Source of the DNA: Papilionanthe hookeriana x Papilionanthe teres | Lineage: Eukaryota > Streptophyta > Magnoliopsida > Asparagales > Orchidaceae | Length of the DNA: 64,000 nucleotides | NCBI GenBank assembly: GCA_022702705.1 | Contig: CM040428.1 | Coordinates: 94,112,287-94,176,286 of the forward strand | Reading direction: 5' to 3' | Part shown: positions 1 through 11,514 of the stretch, piece by piece | Layout of the letters: the number at the start of each line of letters is the position of its first letter | Position numbering within the stretch: the first letter of the stretch is position 1 | The notes under the pieces: model-generated | The model's database searches: none | What the model saw: only the letters and a program-made list of their open reading frames with translations | What the model was told of the DNA's origin: nothing | Program-made: the position numbers and the translations under genes

Positions 1-471
1 TTAGAGTAATAGATATAGAAAGAAAGAGTGAGCAAAGAATAGATAAAGCGAGATAGATCGAGCAAAGAATAGATAAAAAAAGTGTGCAAAGAATAGATAA
101 AAAAGCGCAAGATAGAGCGAGAGAGCGAGAGAGAGAAACATAAGAGAAAGTGAGAGACATAAAGTGAAAGGGAGAGAGGGAGGAAGGAAGAGATGGAAGG
201 AGAGAAGAAGAGAGATTAGAGAGAGAGGGACGAGAGCAAAAAATATTTAAAAAGGAGACAGAGGAAATGAGAGAGGAGTAGAGAGAGGAAAAGATAGTGA
301 GCAATATGGAGATAGGGAGACAGAGTAAGAGAACTAGGGAGAAGGAGAGAAGAGGAGAGGGAGATGGAGAGGAAGAGAGATTGAGATCGAGAGAATGGGA
401 TGGAGAGCAGCGGAGGGAGAGGGAAACTGAAAAAGGATAAGAGAGTGTGAGAAAAGGAGAGGGAAAGTGAG
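1..471. repeat. Purine-rich domain R1
   Basis: The + strand is almost all G and A (gagaga, gggaga and aaagag mixtures) with isolated T or C. It contains the recurring phrase 'aaacataagagaaagtgag' near 137, also found near 20560, 29540, 35410 and 45010. It has no gene. It ends at a sharp switch to pyrimidine at about 471 that is duplicated at 35746. Confidence 0.85.
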
Positions 472-2028
472 TCCCTCTATCTCTCTCACTCATTCTCTTA
501 TTCTCTCTACCTTATTTCTGCTATCACTCTCTTTTTCTCTATCTTCCTTCATGCTTTCTTCTTTCTCTATTTCTCTCTCCATCTCTCTTCCTCTCTTGTT
601 CCCTCTCTCTTCAATCTCTCTCACTTCCTCCCTCTCACTTTTTCCACTATTTATTTTCTATTGTTCTTGCTCTCTCTTCTATTGTTCTCTCTTTTATTAC
701 TCTCACTCATAGTCCTTTCTCTCTTTTTCTCTCCTAGTCCTCTCGCTTTTTCTCTCCCAGTCCCTCTCTTCATTTCTATATCACTCTCACTCTTAACATA
801 TCCCTCTATCCTTCTCATTCTCTATTCTTTCTCTTTCTCCTAATTTGTCTTTTATTTTTCTCTCTTCACGCTCATACCTTTCACCCTTCCTCTCCAAATA
901 TCCTCAACTCTTTCTCCCCCTTTCTTACCTTCCTCCTTCCCTCTATATGTCTGTCTCCCTCTCTCTCTTCCCCTCTCTCTTTCACACACTCTCACTCCCA
1001 CCCTCAACCTCCGCATCCCCCTCATTCTCTCTCTCTCTCAATGTCTCTCACTCATTCTCTTGCACTCCTTTCCTCTGTCCCTCACAGTAACCCTTGCATC
1101 TCCTACTCTCAGTTTTCCTACCCACCCTCCCATCTCTCGCTTTCCTCTCATTCATTCTCTTCTCTCCTCTTTTCTCTCACTCTCTCTTTCTCTCTATCTT
1201 AACTCTCTCTCACCAACTCTTCCTCTCACTGCCTTTCTCGCTCTCCTTCTCTCTTTCTCCCTCTCTCTATCACTTGATCTCTCTTTCCTGATCTCTCTAA
1301 GTTTTTATTTTGTTGCTCTTCTCTCCCTATCTCTCACAGTTTTGCTTTATCTCCCCTCATTATTTCTCCCTCCTTGCCTCCCTTACCAACCATCTCTCCA
1401 AGTCCTTCCATATTATTTCTATCGCTTTCTCTCCCTCTTGCTTTCTCTCAACCTTATATCTTCTCTTACTTTCTCTCTTTCAATCTCTTCAACTCCCTTT
1501 CTTGCTTTTCCCCACTTTCTCTCTTTCCTCATCCATTTCTTATTACTATTTTTATCTATCTCCTCTTTTTCTTGCTCTTATCTCTCTATCTTGCTCTTTT
1601 CTCTCTATCTCCCCCTCATCTCTATCTCACTATTTCTCACATTCTTTTCCATTCTCTCTCTCTTCCTCCCACTTTCACACCCTCCCCCCCTCTGCCTCCC
1701 CTTTCTTCCACACAAAAGCTCTATTTCTTCCTATATCTTGTTTTCTCTCTCACACTCTCTCACTCTCTCTCCCCTTCTCGTTCCCTCCCTCTCTCTCGAA
1801 GTTCACTCTCTCCCCCTCACTCCCTTTCTCTTCAAACTCTTTTTTCTTTCAATTTCTCTCTCTCCTCTTGTCCTCTCTCTCCTTCCCTCTCTCCTCCCTC
1901 CATCTCTTCTCTATGTTTACTTGCGCTTTCTCTCTCTCTCACTCTCACTCCCTCACACACCGTCTCTCAATTGTTTTTACATCTTGCTCTTTCCCCTCAA
2001 ATCCATTTCATCGATTTATCCCTCTCTC
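472..2028. repeat. Pyrimidine-rich domain Y1
   Basis: The + strand is C/T-rich with rare A or G. Frames here are open only because stop codons need purines; they encode Leu/Ser/Phe/Pro/His/Tyr and I do not treat them as genes. The part from about 1150 on has relatives at 30545-31469 and 36375-37286. It ends in a box-1 arm (about 1925-2020) facing an inverted arm across the switch. Confidence 0.85.
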
Positions 2029-2235
2029 AAGAGGAGAGAGAGAGTAGTGAGATAGGCAGTGACGTAGAAAGAGAGGGAAGGAGGATTGAAAGAGGTAGGG
2101 ATCAAGCAGAAAGATAGATGTATGAAAGAAAATAAGAAATAATGAGATGTATTTGAGGGGAGAGAGCAAGATGTGAGAGCAACTAAGAGAGAGTCAGTGA
2201 GGGAGTGAGAGTGAGAGAGAGAAAGTGAGTAAAAA
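1925..2235. repeat. Inverted repeat (box 1 pair) across a polarity switch
   Basis: The left arm is about 1925-2020 and the right arm about 2128-2235. The right arm is close to the reverse complement of the left: ttgaggggagagagcaagat on the right answers atcttgctctttcccctcaa on the left. About 105 bp of spacer contains the pyrimidine-to-purine switch. Homologous structures lie at 31355-31690 and 37185-37505. Confidence 0.75.
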
Positions 2236-3655
2236 GAGAGAAGAGAAGGTGATAAATGAAAGAGGAATAGAGAGGATAGAGGGAGAGCAAGAGAGAGCAA
2301 GCAAATGATAAAGAGAGATGAATTAAAGATTGAAAGAGTGAGCAGGAGAGGGAGTGAACTAGAAAAAGAGATAGAGGGAGGGATTGATAGGGATTGAAGG
2401 TAGAGCCAGAGGGTGAAAAGGAGAGAGTGAGAAAGAAATATAGAGAGAAGAGAGACTCAAGAAAGATAGAGAAAAAGTTTGGAAGTGAGAGGTAGAGAAA
2501 GGGAGATATAGAAGAGGATATCGAGAGATAGAGGGAGAAGAGAGATAGCGAGACAGAAGGTGAGAGAGAGAGAGGGAGGGAGGAAGAGACTAGGTGATAG
2601 TTGAAGAGAAAGAGTAAGTAAAGAGATAAGAGGGAGTGATAAAAGAGAGCAAGAGAGAGCGTGTGAAAGAGAAAGAGAGAGGGAGTAAGAAAAGGAGAGT
2701 GAAAAGTGATACGTCATAAAGTGATAAAAGAACAAGAGAGGGAAAAAGAGGGGCGGTGAGAGTGATTGATAAGAGGGAGTGAGAGAGGAAGTGCGAATGA
2801 GAGTGAAGAAAAAGTTATGGAAGATATAGAGAGAGTGAACGAGAGAGAGAGAGGGGGTTGAGATTGTGATTTTGTAAGAGAGAGAGAGAGCAGGAACAAA
2901 CCAGAAAAATGTGATAGGGGGAGAGTGGTTGTGTGTCTGAGAGAGAGAAAGAGAGACGGAAAGAGGGGGAGGGAAGGAAGGAAGCAAGAGATAGAGGGAG
3001 TGAGGGAGAGAAAAATTGAGAGATGAGAGAGGAAAGAGAAACATAAGCTAGAGTGTGTGAGAGAGTGAACATAGAGTGAGGAAGAATGAGGAAGAGAGCG
3101 AGCAAGAGTGAGAGTGAGATGAATAGAGAGAATGAGGATGCGAGAAAGGGAGGGAGTGTGAAAGACAAATAGAGAGAAGAGATTGTGAGGGAATAGAGAG
3201 CATGAGAGAGGGAGAGATTGAGCGAGCAAGAGAGGGAGCAAAAAAGAGTGAGACAATGACTTTGGGATAGAGAGAGGGATTAGGAGATTAAAAGAGGGAG
3301 GGAGAGTAAGAGAGAGGTGGTGAGGGATAAAGCGAGAGTCAAATGTGAGAGATGTAAGTAACAACGAGAGAGATAAAGAGAGATGGAGGTAGTGAGGGAG
3401 AAAGAGAGACAGAAGGAGAAACTAAAAGGGTTTAAAGAGAGAGTGAATGGGAGAGAGAGAGTGATAAGAGAGGCTATGGAAAGATCAAGTAAGATTAGTG
3501 AGGGATAAAGAGGGGGAGAACGAGAAAATGGTGAGAGAGAGGGAGCAAGAGAGAGGGGGATGGAGAAGGAAGGCAGAAGAGAGGGGAGAAAGAGAGAGCG
3601 CAAGGGATGGTAGCAAGAGAGGGAGAGAGAGAGAGAGAGAGAGAGGAGGATAGAA
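2029..3655. repeat. Purine-rich domain R2
   Basis: The domain holds, in order, box 1 (about 2140-2235), box 2 (about 2698-2730), box 3 (about 3065-3110) and box 4 (about 3320-3460), then switches to pyrimidine. Its copy is 37287-38816. It has no gene. Confidence 0.8.
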
Positions 3656-6600
3656 CTCCCGTTTCTCCTCCATTTCTTATTATTATTTTTCTATCTCCCC
3701 TCTTTCTGTTGCTCTTATCTCCTTCCCTCTTCCCTCACACTCTCTCTCCCTTTACACTCATAATATCATTTTTCTCTCTTGTCCCTCTTTGTTATTCCTT
3801 CTCTTATGTCCTCTTCTCTCTCTCACTCTCTTTTCCTCTTTTTCTATAGATCTCTTTCATTCTCTCACTCTTGTTCTCATTATCACACTCTCTCTCCCTC
3901 TATCTTTCTCACTCCCTCGTTCATGCCCTCTCTAGGTCTCCCTTATTTAGCTCACTTATTTGTTCATCTCACACACTCTGTCGCGTGCTCTCACACACAC
4001 TCATATACTCTCTTACACTCTCTCGCTCTCTCAATCTCTCTCCCTCTAACCCTCTTAAGCTCAATTTCCTGATCTATATCTCTCTCTCTTACCATCTTTC
4101 TCTTTCTCTTGTACTCTTTCTCACTTCATTGTTGCATGTTTTTCCCTTCTGTCTCTGACTCGCTCCCTCTATCCCCCACTCTCTCCCCCTCTCTATTGAT
4201 TCCATCCCTTTCATTATCTCCTTCTCTCTCTTCTCTCCCTCCCTCCCTCCCTCCCTCCCTCCCTCCCTCCCTCCCTCCCTCTCCTTCCCCATCTTCCTCT
4301 CAGTCTCCCTCTCCATCTCCCTCTCTCTTTCTGACTCTCTCTCTCACCATTTTTCTATTCTCCCTATCTCTTTACCTCTCACGGACTATCTATTACTCAA
4401 TCTCCTCTTCTCTTTTTATTTTCTTTTCACTTTTTATCACTTTATCTCTACTGTTCTCTCTTTAATCCATTCCACTCCTACCTATATCTCTTATTCTCAC
4501 TCACTCCATCCCTCTCTCTCACACCCTCTATTCAAGCTGTCTTTATCTTTCTCTATCTCTCTCACTCTCGGTTCTATCTTTCTTAATCTTTTAACACATT
4601 TTATCCCTCACTACCTCTCGATCACTCTCCTCCCTCTTTTACACTCGACATCTCTCTCTTTCTTCACACTCCTTATCTCTCTCTTGCTCCCAATCTCATT
4701 CTCTCAATCTCTCCCTCTCCTATGCTCTCTCTTCCCTCACTCTTTCTTTATTTCTCTCTGACACTCTCTCCTTTCTTGCTCCATCCTTCATTCTCTTCCA
4801 TTTTACTATCACTCTTGCTCTGTCCTTCCACTCCCTTTCTCACTCCATGTTCACTCTCTCTCATTTATTCTCTATTTTGTTGCTCACTCTTCTTTTTTGT
4901 TGCTCTCTCTTCTCTCTCTTTTCATTATTTATCTCCCTCTCTCCTTTTTGTATTGCTTCCGTGCCTCCCTTCCTCATTCAATTTCTCTCTCTCAGACAAT
5001 CTCTCTCGGTCTCCCTCTCATTCACTTCCTCTTCAGCCCCCTCTCCTTCAATCTCATGCTCTACTCCTTCTCTCCATCTCACTCACTATATTCCCTCACT
5101 TTCTCTTCTTTCATAATCCCCAACCTCATTCACTTCCACTCTCTTCAATCTCTAACACCCCTTCTCCCTATCTCTCGCTTTCCCACTCTCTCCCTCTCTC
5201 ACTCTTTTTCTCTATGTTTTATCACTTCACTTTCTCTATTGCTCTCTCCCTATCCTACACACTCTCACTCTCTCCCTTTCTCACTCTTTTCTCTATGTTT
5301 TATTCCTCACCCTTATATGACTCATTCTCTCCTACTATCCCACACTCCCACTCTCACTCTCTCAATCTCCCTTCCTTCTCTCTATCTTCATATCTCGCAC
5401 TCACTAGATATTTCTCTTTCTTCTGACCCTTCCTGCTCTCACTTGCTCCATATCTCTTGCTCTATCTCTATTTGTCTCTCACACTCTCTTCTTTCTCCCT
5501 CCCTCTCTCTCATTAATTTCACACTCTCTTACTCACCCTATCTCACACTCACTTTATCTTCCACACTCACTCTCCCTCAACCTCCCTTTTCTCCATCTTC
5601 ATCTCTCTGTAGCTCTCTCTCTCAGTCATTCATTTTCTCTGCATCTCTTTACCACTATCAATCAATCTTCCCTCAATATCTCTTCTCTCTATATTTCTGT
5701 CTCTCTTGTTCCCTCTCTTACTCTTTCTCTCACAGTCCCTCTCTTCATCTATATCACTCACACTCTTATCCCTCTATCTTTTTCATTCTCTATTCTTTCT
5801 CTATCCTAATTTGTCTTTTGTTTTTCCATCTTCTCTCTTATTCCTTTCACCCTTTCTCTCCATATATCCTCAACTCTCTCTCCCTCTCTCACTATCATCC
5901 TACTCTCTTTAGTCTCCCTCTCTCTCTCTCTCCCTTTCTCTCATTCTCACTCTATCTTCCATTCTTCCACACTCATTGTCCCTATACATCTCTCTCGAGC
6001 TCTCTCTATCCATTTGTTCTTTTCCTCTGTCACACACTCCCAATCGCCCACTCTCACTTGCTCTATCTTCCCTCATGCTCTCTTCTCTATAAATTTTTCT
6101 CTCAATAACTCCCCTTTCTTGCTCTCTCAATCTCTTTAATCTCTCTGACTTCCTCCCTGTACTCTCCCTTTCTCGCTCCCTTAATCCCTTCGTTCTCATT
6201 TTGTCTTTCTCAGTCTCTATTCTCTCACTCTTTCTCTCTCTTTCTCTCTCTCTTGCTCTCTCATATCATTCTATCTTCTCTCTATTTACTAACTCATTTT
6301 CTCTATTTATCCCTCACTCTCCCTTTCATTATCCTTTCCTCTTTTTCTCAATCCTTCTCTCTTCTGTCTTTCTTCCTCTTCACTCATTTTTCTAAATTTC
6401 TCTCACACTTCTCACACTCTCCCTACCTTTCTTCCCTCTCTCTATTCCTATATGTCACTCTCATTTTCTTACTATTATTCTCACTCTCTCCCTGTCTCTC
6501 TCTATCCCTACATTTTCTCTCTTTCTCACTCTTTCTCTTTATATCCATCATTCATTCTCTTTCTTGCTGTCCCTCTTATCTATTTTTCTTTCTCTAACTA

Positions 6601-6780
6601 ACTTCCATTCCTCCCTCCTATATCTCTCTTTCTATCTCCCCACCATCTCTCCTTCCCTCTCTTATGTCCTCTTCTCTCTCACACACTTTCTTTTTCTCTC
6701 TCAAGATCACAGTCACAATCTCGCTCTGTCTTTTACTATTTTTCTTTTTTTCTCTCTATCTTACTTAGTCCCTCTAATTT
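3656..6780. repeat. Pyrimidine-rich domain Y2, inverted composite unit
   Basis: The + strand is C/T-rich. The landmark boxes occur here in reverse orientation and reverse order: box 5 (about 3930-3995), box 4 (about 4530-4620), box 3 (about 4830-4862) and box 2 (about 5205-5250), with nearly the same spacing as in purine domains. This makes it an inverted copy of the same unit. The duplicate is 38817-41939. There is no credible gene. Confidence 0.8.
4236..4281. repeat. (TCCC)n microsatellite
   Basis: About eleven uninterrupted TCCC units. The duplicated locus at 39427-39447 has only about five, so this tract changed length after the segmental duplication. Confidence 0.9.
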
Positions 6781-7426
6781 GTGTGAGAGAATGTGAGAAA
6801 AGTGAGAGAGAAGAGAGGGATTGAGAGAAATAAAAGTTGGAGAGCGAGAGAAAGAGTGCGTGTGAGTGATAGTGGAAGAGAGTGATAGATAAACATAAGA
6901 GAAAGAGTTAGATAAGTGAGAGAGAGGTGGGAAAGAGAGAATAGCAAGATGATTAATATCAAAAAGGCAATGAAAAGTGACATAGAGAAAGAAGGACAGA
7001 AGGAAGGAGAGCAAGATGATGAGTGAGAGAAAAATTAGGAGAGATAGAGCAAGCGGGATGCGGAGGTAGAGGGGGACAGTGGAAGGGATGGAGTGAACTA
7101 GAAATAGAGAAATAGATGGAGGGAGTGATAGAGATTGAAAAGAGAGCGGGAGGGATGAAGGGTGGGAGAGTGAGACAAAAATATATAGAAGAGAGACTAA
7201 GGGAAGATAAAGCAAAAGATATAGAGTAAAATGTAGAGAGAGGGAGATATAGAAGGAGATATGGAGAGAGATAGAGCGCGAGAGTGAGATATGCAGAGAG
7301 ATAGAGCGCGAGAGGGAGATAGAGCGAGATGTAAGGTGAGAGGAGATAGGGAGAGCGAGGTAGAAAGAGACTAAGCGATGGTTAAAGTAAATAGAGAGAC
7401 TGAGAGATACTTTGAGGGAGGGAGAG

Positions 7427-7431
<5 letters not shown>
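6781..7431. repeat. Purine-rich domain R3
   Basis: G/A-rich + strand between the switch near 6780 and the TA tract. It includes a 30 bp tandem repeat (units starting 7265 and 7295, sharing agagagatagagcgcgagag). Its copy is 41940-42553. Confidence 0.8.

Positions 7432-7519
<88 letters not shown>
7432..7519. repeat. (TA)n tract, left flank of LINE 1
   Basis: Uninterrupted TA repeat of about 44 units ending where the LINE begins. Copy B holds one continuous TA/CA tract at 42554-42607 at the same place, so this tract is the left part of the target in which the LINE sits. The target-site duplication is hidden within TA units. Confidence 0.9.
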
Positions 7520-7521
<2 letters not shown>

Positions 7522-7570
7522 GGAGCTTGAGGTGGCGGTCGATTTTGTTCTGCTAGGGTTTCTAGCATGA
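7520..7570 (+). other. Possible 16-codon upstream ORF overlapping the ORF1 start
   Basis: An ATG at 7520-7522 opens a 16-codon frame that ends with TGA at 7568-7570. That stop overlaps the ATG at 7567-7569 (ATGA), taken here as the ORF1 start. The overlap would suit translational reinitiation, but the element's 5' end is uncertain beside the TA tract, so the frame may be chance. Confidence 0.35.
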
Positions 7571-8628
7571 GCTCGTCGGCGGCGCCTTCTCTGATGGTTG
7601 TCTGGTCGAAGGTAAGGAAAGTGGCTGATAAGACTTGTGGTTCCCTTCTAAGCAACCCATTTGGGACTTCTTTGGGTGGAAGAGCCTTCCCGAGCTTCCT
7701 CAGTTTGAATTTTTACTGTTCTATTGCTTGTTCTTGGCTTGCATTTGTCTCTGGTTTGGGTGGGTTTTGCTCTCAGCTGCTGGGTGATGGCTACCCCATT
7801 ATATTTGGAGACAAATGTTCAATGGGCTAAGGCCACTTTTGCTAGTGTTGGGGTAACAGGAACCACATTGAAACCAACCCTGATAACACCTTCTTCCCCC
7901 AACAATTTCATGATGCTGCTGCTGGTCGAGTCTCTTGTCCCTTCATTCACCCCACTGGTACTAAAGATGGAGCACCAGCTGTCTTCTTTACTAACCAGGA
8001 ACTCAAACAACTTAATGAGGAAGTAAAGCTTACTCTCATAGGAAAATTTGCTTTGGGGCATCCCAAAATGGAGCTAGTTAGACAGTACTTTAACTCCATC
8101 CAGTTTATGGGACAATGGCAGTTGGGACTTCTTGATGGAAGACACTTACTAATTCAATTGTCCACTGAGGAGGATTATGCACGTTTGTTTGCCAAAAAGC
8201 GATGAATTATTGCTGGATCTGAAATGAGACTGCTTAAGTGGACTCCAGATTTCAATCCAAGGAAGGAAACATATGTGGTGCCAATCTGGTTTAAGTTTCC
8301 TGATTTACCAATCAGGTACTTTAACCAAAATGCTCTCTTTAATATAGCTAAAGCCTTGGGAACTCCTATGAGGGCTGATAACGCCACTGTCAATAGAGCC
8401 AGACCTGCAGCTGCCAGGGTCTTGGTGGAAAGAGATGTGACCTTACCTGAAGTTTCAAGGATTTGGGTGGGCTCTGATGAGGAGGCCGCACCGGCGGAGG
8501 TTGTGATGGAGCGAAGCCTTACTACCGTAGCCACCTGCAGGATGTTTGGGCATACTGCGGACAGGTGTTATAGATTGAACCCCCATTCTAGGAGGGCTGG
8601 AACCTCTAAACCTAGTATTGCTTGCTAG
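7567..8628 (+). pseudogene. LINE 1 ORF1: DUF4283-like RNA-binding domain and zinc knuckle
   Basis: This is the nucleic-acid-binding ORF1 protein of plant L1 LINEs, which coats element RNA. The chosen start is the ATG at 7567. The frame is broken by stops at 7828 and 7843 and again by TGA at 8203-8205. The recognisable block starts near 7957 (GTKDGAPAVFF), continues with KLTLIGKFALGHPKM and QLGLLDGRHLLIQL, and resumes after the stop with MRLLKWTPDF at 8224 and RPAAARVLVERDV near 8400. The order and wording fit plant DUF4283 proteins. The 8203 stop falls where the family usually has Trp (TGG to TGA). A knuckle remnant near 8540 reads CRMFGHTADRC; the expected first Cys, two residues before it, is not visible (Val there). 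The first 90 residues are not clearly recognisable and may contain a frameshift. Confidence 0.8.
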
Positions 8629-9349
8629 TTCCCCTGGTCTTCTTGATCCGAACCAAATCCCTTGCTTCACGACCTACCTCCCCTTCCCCGCACTCTGCTG
8701 CCACACAGGATTCCCCCCTCTCCAGGTGCCCCCAACTGTGCCCCTCAACCTTTGGTGGCATCTCCTTCAGGGCTGCATTCTCTTTCCCCCTCTACTGACC
8801 AAATTACCCATAATTCCCACTTCCTTCCACTCTTGGCCATGACTTTGTTAATCCAACCTCCCACCAGGCACCCCACTCTCCTTCCATTGGCCTCTTTCAA
8901 TCCTTTGCCCCTTCTCCACTTGTGGCCCCTACTCCAGAGCTGCTTCCTAGGTCATCCCATAATGGCCTTCTTCCCCTACTTACTCACTCTTCTCCCATTG
9001 AAGGCCCTGCCCAACATCATCCAATTATGAATTCTTCTGAACCTTCATCACCTCCAATTTTCCCTTCACCTCAGCCCTCCTCCCCTTTAGGTAGAACGAG
9101 GAAAGAATGTGACCCTATTTCCATTATCACCCCTCCTTCCTCCCTGTCTGCTGGTTCTAAGGAGCAACTGATGGATGGTGAGTGGCATGTCATCTCCCCA
9201 AAGAAGAAGAAAAATCATAAAGCTCTCTTATTGACAGACTCCATTCCTTCTCCTGTAGAAATGGATAGCCTCCTAGCTGCTGCTCCAGTCACCAGAGGTA
9301 GAATTAGATCAAGATCTCAATCATCCCTACATCCCCCACCAAAAAGTCT
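8629..9349 (+). pseudogene. LINE 1 ORF1 C-terminal Pro/Ser-rich tail
   Basis: The stretch continues ORF1 after the zinc knuckle in shifting frames. From 8922 one frame reads Pro/Ser-rich protein, then DGEWHVISPKKKKNHK (about 9175-9225) and an Arg/Ser basic patch (RGRIRSRSQS, about 9295-9325). Basic patches at this place are common in plant LINE ORF1 tails and would bind nucleic acid. The stop after the knuckle (8626-8628) and at least one frame change separate it from the first part. No enzyme motif is present. The ORF2 start must lie just downstream, near 9350. Confidence 0.6.
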
Positions 9350-10351
9350 AATGATTAATCTAATTTCGCTGGAATATCGGAGGGCCGCTCACCCCTATCT
9401 CTTAATAGAGCTGATCAACCTAAACGAGAAGCACAAATTTTGGTGTATTGTTATACTCGGAACCAATGGTTCACAAACATCCCGATAAAATTCTTAAAAA
9501 TTTCTATGGCTTCTCTCATTTTTCAAATCTCAGCAACAAAATTTGGTTATAATGCGGATCCGAAGTTACTTGGTCTATTCTTGTGGATGACGAGCAATTC
9601 ATCCATACTTCCTTTAAGATAAATGGCCATATTGGTGAGGCTTCTTTTATTTATGCAGGGTGTTCCAAATCTGATAGATAGGAGTTATGGAACAAGCTCC
9701 ACTCTATTGGATCTAATCTGCACCTCCCCTGGCTGGTAGGGGAGATTTTAACTGCATTCTGAATTCTTCTGAAAAACTGGGTGGGAGACCTCCTAACATA
9801 GCTACAATGAGTACCTTTAGTAACAATATCTCACAAGCTGCTCTCTACGATCTGGGTTACAAGGGACCTCAGTATACATGGAAAAGAGGAAGAATTTGGG
9901 AAAGATTGGACAGATTCTTGGTAAATGACTGCTGGCAACAACATTTCCTCTTCACTTTTGTCACTCATCTCCAATTTGCTGGGTCTGATCATAGACCCAT
10001 ACTTATTACCATTACTTCCCCACCCCAAACTCCCCAGCAAACCCCATTCGAGTATTTAAATATGTGGTCTACTCAGGACTCATTTCTGGAAGTGGTGGTC
10101 GATCATTGGAATGGTGTGCATCATTCTGATCCTTGGCTTAACTTATGCTTGCTCCACCAAAAAGTTGCTAAAGGTTTAAAGAAATGGAATTGGAATACAA
10201 TGGGGGATATTTTCAAGGCTGTGGATGCAGCTCAATACAAAGTAAACCTGCTGGAGGAGAAGATTAAGACTGATGTTTCTGTAGAAAGTGAGATCTATCG
10301 AGCTCAGGAGGACTTACTTACAGCTATCCAAGCTGCGAGGAACGGATTTTA
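9350..10351 (+). pseudogene. LINE 1 ORF2: AP-type endonuclease domain
   Basis: This is the N-terminal endonuclease that nicks target DNA to prime reverse transcription. Visible motifs are WNIGG at 9370-9384, EPMV at 9460-9471 (the catalytic Glu region), YGFSHFSNLSNKIW near 9510, ERLDRFLVN near 9903, and SDHRP at 9984-9998. Between them the frame changes several times. An extra base just before 9460 separates the EPMV frame from the preceding one. A missing base near 9739-9741 breaks the usual GGDFN motif, leaving gattttaac out of frame. From 9807 to 10350 the frame is open, covering the end of the domain and the linker to the reverse transcriptase. The enzyme is inactive as encoded. Confidence 0.85.
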
Positions 10352-11514
10352 AAACAAAAAGCGATACGTCAATATTTTTAAGGAAGGGGACAGAAATACC
10401 AAATTCTTTCATGCATTTATCAAATACAGAAGGAAATGCAACACTGTGCATACCATCCAATCTGATAAAGGTAACATTCTGAATTATAATATTGCTATTG
10501 CCATGGATGCTGTTAAGTACTTCAGCACTCTCCTGAACCCACCAACAGCTGTGAGAAATGATCTAGAGAGCTCTATCTTTATGGGGAAATGCGGTTGTTA
10601 ACTCTCTCGACTTAACCGATATACCCAATGAAACAAAAATCTGGAATGCTCTCTCCACCATTGATAGCAACAAGACTGCAGGACTCGATGGTTTCACGAC
10701 AGATTTCTACAAGAAGGCTTGGCACCTGGTTAAAAGGGAGGTCAGCAGCTCTATTCAATCTTTCTTCCAGGGTCAAAATATACCTAACTACTTCAGCCAC
10801 TCAAATATTGTGTTGATCCCCAAATCTGAATCAGCTAAGAACTGGAATCATTATAGGCCCATTTGCTTGTCATCTGTTATCAACAAAATTATCAGTAAAA
10901 TCCTGGTGAATAGACTTCAGCCCCATTTAGATAAGATCATTTCCCCTAAATAATCAGCTTTTGTTCAGGGAAGGTCTATTTCTGACAATGTGCTACTGGC
11001 ACAGGAGTTGCTGCTGGATTTAGATAAAACTTGCAGGGGGGTAACCTCATTTACAAATTAGACATCAGTAAAGCATATGACACTATTGATTGGAAGTTCC
11101 TGATGGATGTACTTTCTGCTAAAGGTTTTTCTAGGCAGTTCTGCAATATCATTAGCAGATGGCTTCAGTCCACTAGCCATTCCATCCTTCTCAATGGCTG
11201 CTCTTGGGAAATTTTAAAGCAAGTAGGGGGCTCAAACAAGGTGATCCTTTGTCCCCACTCTTTTTATATTGGCCATGGATTATCTTTCCAGAATGTTTAA
11301 CTCTCGAAGCCTTCACACAACAACACCACGGATATCATCATAGATCAACTTTGCATATCTCACATCTTATGTATGCGAGATGATGTAATAATTTTTTCTA
11401 ATGCTCGGAAGAATACGATCAAACATTTAATGAAATGTCTCCAATTGTTTCAATCTTCTTCGGTATGAGCCTTAACTTGCGAAATGCCACATTATCTGCC
11501 CTTGTAAACTGTCC
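10352..11514 (+). pseudogene. LINE 1 ORF2: reverse transcriptase domain
   Basis: The RT copies element RNA into DNA at the nick. The first frame gives NKTAGLDGF (about 10669), NIVLIPK and NHYRPICLSS (about 10806-10875), then a TAA at 10951-10953 where NQSAFV is usual (consistent with CAA to TAA), then SAFVQGRSISDN. A one-base loss in the G run near 11034-11040 moves the frame to LDISKAYDTIDW, with its catalytic Asp at 11061. Further single-base losses near 11210 and 11260 flank the GLKQGDPLSP block (about 11228-11257). The YADD active site at 11372-11384 is split by one extra A at 11378. All core RT blocks are present in correct order, but the polymerase is dead. Confidence 0.9.

Noticed and set aside
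4089..4316. Glu/Arg/Lys/Gly-rich frames read from purine strands
   Set aside because: They are the purine-strand translations of the same repeats and look like charged coiled coils only because GAG, AGA, GGA and AAG dominate.
4897..6108. Plus-strand frame of 403 codons, and similar ones at 27927-29015, 36219-37310 and 40371-41567
   Set aside because: Same compositional cause. The duplicated copies carry indels that shift frames freely, showing no coding constraint.
7265..7330. CRISPR-like short repeats
   Set aside because: Two and a half 30 bp units without distinct spacers, in a eukaryotic repeat context; a simple tandem repeat.
7432..7519. TA tract as a promoter or origin
   Set aside because: It aligns to a plain microsatellite in copy B and is better explained as the LINE target.
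7567..8628. A host gene at the end of the TA tract
   Set aside because: Although composition becomes normal, the protein wording is that of a plant LINE ORF1, and an endonuclease, RT and RNase H follow in order.
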